A stretch of 64,000 nucleotides of DNA from the NCBI GenBank assembly GCA_035771175.1, contig CM069612.1, positions 24,348,987 to 24,412,986 of the forward strand, written 5' to 3'. Made by a program: the position numbers and the translations under genes. The stretch comes from Paratinospora sagittata. Its lineage: Eukaryota; Streptophyta; Magnoliopsida; Ranunculales; Menispermaceae. The notes below the pieces were generated by a model that saw only the letters and a program-made list of their open reading frames with translations, did no database searches and was not told where the DNA came from. Shown here one piece after another: positions 57,211 to 64,000 of this stretch. Position 1 is the first letter of the stretch. Each line of letters starts with the position of its first letter.

Positions 57211-59325
57211 ATGATTGAGAAGAAGAACAAGAAGAAGAATACCATTGATCACTGGGGTTTTCTGGTAATCCTCATTTTCCTTTAACTACATTCTTTGATG
57301 ATTTCATGTGGTTTTTAATTTTTAATTTTTTTTTTTGGGTAATTCTCGTTTCTTGGTTTCTGGGTTTCGTTGATGTTTATGATGGGTCTTGATTGATTTT
57401 TTTTTGACATGGGTTGCTTGATTTTTGGTCTAGAAATGCTTCATTTGGTTTTTGGGTTTCTGGCTAATTTCTTGGTTTTTATTAATGGGGTTTTCTAGAT
57501 TTCTTTTAGTCCTTCAGCTGATGCTATGATGCATTGTTAAGGTTGACGAATCCATCTTTTGTGTTTGTTAGAAGTATGCTTGAATTTGGCTCTGAAGGTG
57601 GTAATTTGCTGAATTGTTGTGCAGGAAGAAATTGAAGCGCCAATGTGGGTGGATCTCTCAGTTGAATCTAAGTACATGTACCAAGATATGTGAGTGTTGA
57701 GAGAACTAGTTTGGGGTTGTTATTCCTAATTTATAGATAGTTCTGCTTCAATTGATGTAATAACTAGGTTCTTTGTATCTTTTATATGTTGTATTGCAGT
57801 GATGATCATTGGTTCCAAGTTACTCATCCGTAAGCTCCATTGATCCTTCTTTATCAATTTGATTCTTCCTATGCCACACTTAATCAGTTAGTGTGTTATT
57901 GATCATGCCAAAAGAAAGACCTTACCCACTAGTTGCCTTATTTCAGGTTCCATGAGCACTCATCGCGCTACTTAATATCTGGGCTTTCGACCTCAAGTGA
58001 AGATAAAGTGTTATCAGATGTTGACTTACTTGGGCTGTCTTCTCCCAAACTTCCATCTTCGGTCTCGCGTTCAAGAGGCAAACATTTCAAGAGTAGGAAA
58101 TGGAGAGGGGATGAGCAGCAACGAATTGGGAAGTTAAATGGAGAAACTCAGCAAAAGATTTCAGCGTTGGGTGTAAAATCTAAAGTCAGGTTTGAAGATT
58201 CAAAATGTGGCTCAAGAATATTGAAAACAGGATTAGTGGGTGATGAGACCAGTACAACTAACACGAGACCCAATTCCATCCAAATCAAATGCAGACTCCA
58301 AAATCGAAGGCATACCTCAAGCTGGAGGCCGAGTTTAGTTGGTGAAAGCAGTTCAAATGAGACCATGAAATCCAGTTCTATTGGTGAAAGCAGCTTAACC
58401 AGCAATAGTGGGCCTGATTCCTTTGGAGAAAATTGTGGCAGTGTACATTTGAGAAATTCCTCCACCAAGTTATTGAATTCCATAAGAAACAAATCTAGCT
58501 TTGGAGATTCATCTAGCAGTTTGAGTCAAGGTGCAACAATTGTTGGTGAAAGCTTCTTGAACTCAAAAGTGAACAATGTGGCTGAAAGTAGTCAGCAGGA
58601 AATAAAAACCATTGACCCGCCAAGGGAATTCTTATCAGCTTTGAGGATCAGTCTTCCAAAAAGATGTGTAACGAGACAACCATCACGTGTAGAGGTCAAG
58701 GACAAGAGGGAATTGAAAAGTTTTAAGAGTTCTTTGGGCAAATCCAGTGTGGGTTTCTATTCAAATTCTGGCTGCAACATCAAGAACTCATTGGTTACAT
58801 CTGGAATGAATCAGAGCAGGAACAATGAGGATAAGAACCTCATTAAAATGGATAAAACAACCAAACAAAACAATGGAAAAAGTAGAAATGCATCTAAGAC
58901 TTCCAGTATTTCACAGAAGGAACTCATTTCAATGTCTAAACCTGAAGGAAAGATCACCAATGTTAAGTGTGTCGACCAAGAAACAACAAAAACAAAGGTG
59001 AAAAGTGACAACCGTTCTGTAAAGAGACTCTTCAAGTATGACTAGAGTCACAAGACTAATCTGATATAGTAACTTAATTCTGCAGGTTTTACACCATTTT
59101 GAGTCTAGAAAACCTACTTTGCAGCACAAGGTGCAAGATCCATCTATAGTCCAATCAAGAGCAAAGGGAAGTCACAATACAAACCAAGGGAAAGCCAGAG
59201 AATGCACTGCCTCGAGTCAGAATGCTGGAGGAAAAGAGAATAATATTGAAAGCATTGGTTGGAGTCAGAAAGCTTTAAAGCAAAGATCAGAAGTAAAAAA
59301 TGAGAAAGGATTGTCTAATCTGAAG
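57211..59325 (+). CDS. Ser-rich plant protein of unknown function, at least 5 exons, 3' end open
   Basis: Function not recognised. Exons 57211-57264, 57625-57689, 57800-57829, 57947-59018 and 59086-59325 join in phase to 487 residues. The N-terminus is basic (MIEKKNKKKN), followed by a conserved-looking block over the small exons (EEIEAPMWVDLSVE, then DDHWFQVTHPFHEHSSRYL). The large exon is disordered, Ser/Asn/Lys-rich, and carries a recurring (V/I/F)GE(S/N) or GDS word at intervals of 13-30 residues, then PPREFLSALRISLPKRC. The donor at 59018 (GTAAAG) avoids a stop at 59043 and restores a matching frame at 59086. After 59325 no exon is certain: a piece at 60421 would add seven residues and stop. 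Nuclear localisation is plausible from the Lys clusters. Confidence 0.7.
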
Positions 59326-61229
59326 GTATGAGTATTATCTCAATCGATTATTCACGTTATAACCTTAGTTCCTTTTTCCTTTTTTTTTTCCTTTTTTTTT
59401 GTTTTTTTTTTTGTTCTTTTCTTTTGGGGAGGTGTGGCTTGGAAATGGTTTCATATCTAAAATTCTTAAGGATTTTGGAAGGGTCAAACTTTTTCTTGGA
59501 ACTGTGATAAAGTTTAAAAATTTCAAATCCTTGGGTCAATTTAGCCATGATCACACTATGGATATTAGGCATCAAAAAACTCCATTTTTGGTCAAAGCTA
59601 CAAGAGAAATAACCTAGTATCTACACTTTCATAATTGGATGCAAAACTCTACAAGGTGCTCTAGCAAGGAAGAGAATAAGAGGGAAGGGGTGCATATTGG
59701 AAAGATTGACTTTGAAGTGCATGTTGCTTTTATATTCTAATGTCATGTATGGATTTAAGTGCTGTAGTTCCACTAAACCACTGTCTTTGTTAAAGAGCCT
59801 TACTAACACTTCATTTTAGCTACATCTCTATCTTAGTTTATATATATGCTACATGGCGCACCTCACATAGCATCCATATGGATGAGCCAGCAAAGACCAA
59901 TACAGCTGTTTATCAAAAACTCTCAAGAGACTTTTATTTGATGTTCTCCATATCTTTGTCCATGATTTTCTATGTGGTACATGTGGTTATGGACACTGAG
60001 GGGCATTTATTGTATTGGTCTAAACAATTTGGGAAGTGTTCTGTTATTTTATTCAAGTTGCTTATGGCAATATCATGCCTAGCTGTTGTTCTCTTTGTCT
60101 TCTTATTCTTTCCTTTTATTGCCTTTGTTGTTGATCTGAATCATTGGCTTTGAATCAGTAGTGTATGAATCAAGCTTTAGTAGGGTGGGCACCAAACTTA
60201 CCTTCCTACCTGCCCCAGTCAACTTATCCCAAACCAATTGAGTGTGTTGGGTTAAGAAGAGGTGGATGAGGCCAGTCAGGTTATCAATATGACATCGGGG
60301 TTGTAATTTGAATGATACTAAACCCGATTGAGGCAAAATTGACCCCTGACCCAACTCACGTTCACCCCTAAATTGTACCTAGATTCTCTTAAACCAGGCA
60401 AAACTCTGATAAATGAAAAGGGAGGATATGTGAAACAATCATAATGGAGGCTTTGGAAGGGAACCAAGTGGCTGATATTGTAAGTCCAGGACCAGATATT
60501 TTTATTTTTATTTTTATTTTTTTACGGTGAATCCATCTCACCTCGTAGTTATTTATTTCCACCTAATCCTCTCTTCATGAAAATGTGTTTTCCTAGATTA
60601 GGAATGAAAATCTTCCATTTGTCACATGAATCAAAGGTTTAGTTTTATCAGGGGAAAAGCAATCTCTTTCTCAATTATGTCTCTAACTTTTAGGATACCA
60701 TTAGATATGAACAGATTTACTCACAATTCTTGGATAAAGTGTTAGTCACAAAAGGTCCATTAAATAACAAAGTATTAGTTCTAAACCATCTCTAGTAGTG
60801 ACAACAAGATCTTAATGAGCCTAAACCAATAGACTCTCATCTTAAACTACATTAAGAGTGAAAACTTTATGCTAAGGCTGAATAAGGATTTCTTTTATTT
60901 CTACAAAAACTTGAATAAATGTCCAGAAGATTAGGATTTGAAATAAAAAGTGAAAATAATCCAAGAGAAAGCTTTAGGAAATCTTATGTTGGAGAAATTT
61001 TGAAATTACACTGAGTAGGGGTAGGAATAGCCTCAAGTGGAGATAAAATGAGAGAGAACTAATTAAGATGATTTAGATGCTTTAAACAAAGACTATTTGA
61101 TGCATTGAAGAGTGAAATATTAGGTCTTAATGGTCAAGATAAGAGGAAGATAAAGACCTAAATAACACTGATAGAGAAACTAAGAAAGATTAAACTACAT
61201 GTGTTATTAAAGAAGATTCTGCCTTATAG
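59326..61229. other. Intron or 3' region of the 57211 gene
   Basis: No exon is assigned with confidence. A degenerate dispersed repeat with CCCGATT/GGGTTAAG words lies at 60180-60370. A splice-like segment at 60421-60469 (acceptor GAAAAG, donor GTAAGT) is a possible exon. The 91-residue frame at 59878-60153 is hydrophobic at its end but has no family signature. Confidence 0.4.
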
Positions 61230-61240
61230 AATGAAGTGGA

Positions 61241-61371
61241 GGGGAAGGGCAGGCCTTGGGGCAATGATTGTGGTTACTCCATTGTGACCTAGGTCACGGG
61301 TTTAAATCTGGAAATAGTCTTTCTCAAAACCTACAATGGTAGGGGCCTCATGCACCGAACATGCTCTTCAA
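61241..61371 (+). mobile_element. Au-type SINE, 131 bp, with 11-bp target duplication
   Basis: AATGAAGTGGA at 61230-61240 and 61372-61382 flanks the element. The body follows the layout of the widespread plant Au SINE: GGCCTTGGGGCAATG (box A region), TTGTGACCTAGGTCACGGG, GGGTTTAAATCTGG (box B region, diverged from GGTTCGAGTC), GAAATAGTCTTTCTC, and an end with GGGGCCTCATGCACCG. Internal changes show it is old. Confidence 0.85.
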
Positions 61372-61402
61372 AATGAAGTGGACTAGGCAATTTCATATAA
61401 TC

Positions 61403-62045
61403 TTTTTTTTTTTTTGAATGGAAACAAGAACGTATATATTAATAATAAAGTGTACAAATGTACAGGAGATGGACCTGTGTATCAGCAATACACACAAAAA
61501 TACAGCAGCAATAACCAAAAAGAAGAAAAGCTACCCTTCGACTAGCACCCCACCAAACACAAAACCCTACACCAAACCAAAGATTACAACAGGCAACCGC
61601 TCCAAATCAAGAGCCACCCTGAAATAGGAGTACCATTTCCCCAAGACGAAGCATAAGCCCAAGAGCTTGCTAGTAGTTTAACACTCTCCCATAATCCATC
61701 ACAATCCTTGGAAACATCATTAAATACTCTATCATTACGTTCCAACCATGAAGACCACAAAGTAGCGTATGATGCTATTAGGCCAATCCCTCTTTCAGCA
61801 TGAGTGAGATGTGGTAGATGAGAAAATGATAGACCTTCTGAAGCATTCCTAGGAGCAGTGTACCTATACCCCGAGAAGGTAAACCACCTATGCCATATCT
61901 TCGAAGCATACCTACATGAGAAGAAAATATGGTCCTGACTCTCTGCATCCTGCATGCAAAATATGCAACAATGTGGATACAAGCATCAATTGGGAGCACG
62001 CCTCTGCAATATAACTCAATTTAACACATAATCAACCCCATGAAG
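61403..62045 (-). mobile_element. 5'-truncated LINE (minus strand)
   Basis: Poly-T at 61403-61415 is the tail. The minus-strand frame at 61584-61982 encodes the zinc-binding C-terminal part of a plant LINE reverse transcriptase (CLYPHCCIFC, DHIFFSCRYASKIWHRW, WSSWLERNDRVFND). It begins 21 bp after the SINE target duplication. The 5' limit lies near 62000-62065, where a 14-bp inverted pair (AATATAACTCAATT at about 62003, AATTGAGTTATATT at about 62074) may mark a rearranged junction. No clear target duplication was found. Confidence 0.75.
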
Positions 62046-62368
62046 TAGGAAAAAGGGCTTGGTTGAGTTGAATTGAGTTATATTCTCTTGGGCATCTAAT
62101 CCTGTTGATTTAATTGGCCTTTTGTAAATTTTAGAAATGTGAAATTTTAGTTTTTCTAGTCATGGCCTAATCTCTTAAAATTCTAGTTGATTTGCTGCTT
62201 TCTCTTCCCCCTCTTCCACTATTTTCCTGTTTGTTTTTGTATACTTATGCCTAACCTAGTGCTTCAGTTGTCCTATTAGTAGAGTGTTTTTATGCACCTT
62301 TTGTTAGTGCGGCTGTTCATGTCTAGTATTGCTTCTTGCTTGGGGGATTAAAAACTTTCTATTTGTGT
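62046..62368. other. Spacer between two LINE insertions
   Basis: About 320 bp of ordinary AT-rich sequence; no gene or repeat recognised. Confidence 0.4.
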
Positions 62369-62386
62369 GAAACATGAACATTGTTT

Positions 62387-63870
62387 TATTTTTATTTTTT
62401 TTGAGATTAATAAGCTTGTAGCAAATAACAAAAATACAGCAAAGTTGAGTACTAGGAGTACTCAAACAAAGCAAAGCAAGACAGTAAAACAGAGGGAAAA
62501 CATTCACAAAACAAAAACAAAACCAAATCACCACAAATCCTCAAGGGAACCCTAAACAACACTCCCAATTCCTGATCCATTCATTGATAGAGAAGTCCCC
62601 ATTGAGATTAAACATTGACAACCATGTACTAGCCATGAATAAAGTATAATTCCACAAAATCTGAACTGTCTCGCACTCCCCTCAAATATGCGTTGATTCC
62701 TCTCAATCCAAATCATCCAAAGAGTGGACCAAGACGCAATCTGCATAATTTCGACACCTCTACTCAACATCCCATGAATGTTAGCTTCAGACAAACACTC
62801 TTCACATGAAATAGGAACAGAGAATCTATCGCCAAGCCAGTAATGCCATTCCCCCCAAATTTTAGAGGAGAAACCACAAGAGAAAAATAAATGACCAGCA
62901 CTATCGTTATCATTAAGGCCAAGAGGGCAGCATTGGGGAGATAATGATAAATAAGGCATTCTTTTTTGCATGACATCACCTATACTGAGCTTGTTATAGA
63001 CTAAGAGCCACCTGAACACCTTAACTTTAGAAGGGATGAGAGCTTTCCAAATATGAGAGGCATGGGGGAAAATAGGAAAGGATTCATCGTCGATAAGGTG
63101 ATGGAAATAGGATTTGCATGAGAAAGAACCAGAAAGGTGGAGGGGCCAGACAAAGCGGTCTTGCCCAGTGGAAAGGTTAACCGGGCCTAAGAGGGGGGAA
63201 CCAAGGAGGAAAGTTCCACTTGTTGACCCACAGTAAGAATAGGGGGTAAGGATAAATGCCAACGAGAGGTCTGTGAGTCAGCAGAGGTAGAAATGAAATG
63301 GGAAATTGGGTAGTTTGGAAAGGACGATAAATGGTAGAGTCTAGGAAAGATTTCGGCAAGAGGGGTATCACCAAGCCAGCGATCCTCCCAAAAGCGAAAG
63401 GTGCAACCATCACCCACTTTTGGATGCATAAGAGGAAACATATGAGGGAGCAAAGAGATGAGAAATTTCCATGGGCTTCGGAAAGTTGAACGAACACATG
63501 GGATAATTTTCCTGCCGAAGTCAATTAACCCAAACATACTAGTGATAATCCTAGCCCACAGAGCCTGCTTCTCGTTGGAGAACCGCCAAATCCATTTTGC
63601 ACAGAGAGCCTTATTTCTGTTGATAATGTTACAATGGCAAGACCTCCCTTGGCCACGGATCTTTGGACAATCTTCCATCTAAGGAGGTGCAAACCGTTAG
63701 CGTTATCCGCCCCTTTCCACAAAAAAACCTTCATAAGCTTCTCAATCTTCATAGCAACACAAGCCGAAATACGAAACATAGAAAGATAGTAGGTAGGAAT
63801 AGCAGCCAGAACTGAGTTGATTTTTAAATTGATATTTATAAGTCGAATCAGACTCTATAGTTAAAACTTC
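62387..63870 (-). mobile_element. 5'-truncated LINE (minus strand), 1484 bp, with 18-bp target duplication
   Basis: GAAACATGAACATTGTTT occurs exactly at 62369-62386 and 63871-63888. T-rich sequence just inside the left end (about 62387-62401) is the degraded poly-A tail. Minus-strand frames encode the region after the reverse transcriptase core (ALCAKWIWRFSNEKQALWARII, DGCTFRFWEDRWLG) and the zinc-binding end (WKALIPSKVKVFRWLL, CCPLG...HLFFSCGFSSKIWGEW, WMIWIERNQRIFEG). One or more frameshifts separate 63187-63779 from 62552-63262. It belongs to the same broad LINE group as the copies at 10131 and 61403. Confidence 0.88.
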
Positions 63871-63906
63871 GAAACATGAACATTGTTTCCTTCTTGGTCT
63901 TGATTG

Positions 63907-64000
63907 ATAGAATTAAGGGGTAATTGATATGATTACTAGAATTATGAGATTGATATCCATAATTATAGTATATCATAGAATTAAGGGGTAATTGATATGA
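63907..64000. repeat. Direct repeat of 26 bp, spacing 68 bp, at the window edge
   Basis: The 26-bp word beginning ATAGAATTAAGGGG and ending TTGATATGA occurs at 63907-63932 and again at 63975-64000, the last bases of the window. It may be the start of a tandem array or a promoter duplication continuing to the right. Confidence 0.7.

Noticed and set aside
59202..59213. 12-nt match to the start of miR408 (ATGCACTGCCTC)
   Set aside because: It lies in a coding exon, matches only 12 nt and has no complementary arm nearby.
59878..60153. 91-residue frame with hydrophobic end
   Set aside because: No splice context linking it to the upstream gene and no recognisable family.
1..64000. CRISPR arrays, operons, bacterial ribosome binding sites, complete tRNA or rRNA genes
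   Set aside because: None seen; the window is plant nuclear DNA, and the box A/B words found belong to SINE-like elements without a cloverleaf.

Overview
The window is nuclear DNA of a flowering plant, most likely a eudicot. Genes have GT-AG introns and belong to plant families: a bifunctional riboflavin kinase/FMN hydrolase, F-box/FBD proteins, a PPR protein, an FBS-type F-box protein and an organellar tyrosyl-tRNA synthetase. Spacers are long and AT-rich, with TA microsatellites, LINEs, copia pieces, SINEs, Mutator-like (MULE), hAT and Tourist elements. The species cannot be named from sequence alone.

Layout. 1-1.9 kb: first coding exon of a probable GAUT-type galacturonosyltransferase on the minus strand, running off the left edge. 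5.3-6.7 kb: a non-autonomous MULE with a 10-bp target duplication, very long inverted repeats and internal palindromes. 6.9-16.2 kb: the riboflavin kinase/FMN hydrolase gene, ten coding exons reconstructed in frame to 388 aa, with a LINE nested in another LINE in intron 1 and a hAT MITE in intron 5. 18.2-19.4 kb: a decayed LINE. 20-28.5 kb: a tandem F-box/FBD cluster with one intact gene (21835-24373, 464 aa) and three damaged copies, two of them joined across the 5' end of a copia element. 28.9-30.4 kb: a SINE and a copia reverse transcriptase fragment. 30.5-32.2 kb: intronless organellar TyrRS (minus). 35.4-36.8 kb: intronless PPR gene with a 78-bp in-frame tandem duplication at its start. 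38.5-41.0 kb: an FBS-type stress F-box gene whose upstream region carries ABRE/G-box, DRE and GCC-box motifs. 42.0-43.0 kb: a second MULE with a 9-bp target duplication. 43-52.6 kb: a gene desert. 52.6-53.4 kb: a small plant membrane protein of unknown function. 57.2-59.3 kb: a multi-exon Ser-rich protein of unknown function, 3' end unresolved. 61.2-63.9 kb: an Au-type SINE and two 5'-truncated LINEs.

The genes do not form a pathway. They are independently transcribed loci separated by transposon debris; the only functional cluster is the F-box/FBD array, a typical birth-and-death family. I found no operon-like or otherwise unprecedented system. The points most worth following up are the two unknown proteins, the hairpin-rich MULE, the FBS upstream motif cluster and the chimeric F-box/copia locus. 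Exon boundaries were read by eye from splice sites, frame continuity and family knowledge, without transcript data.
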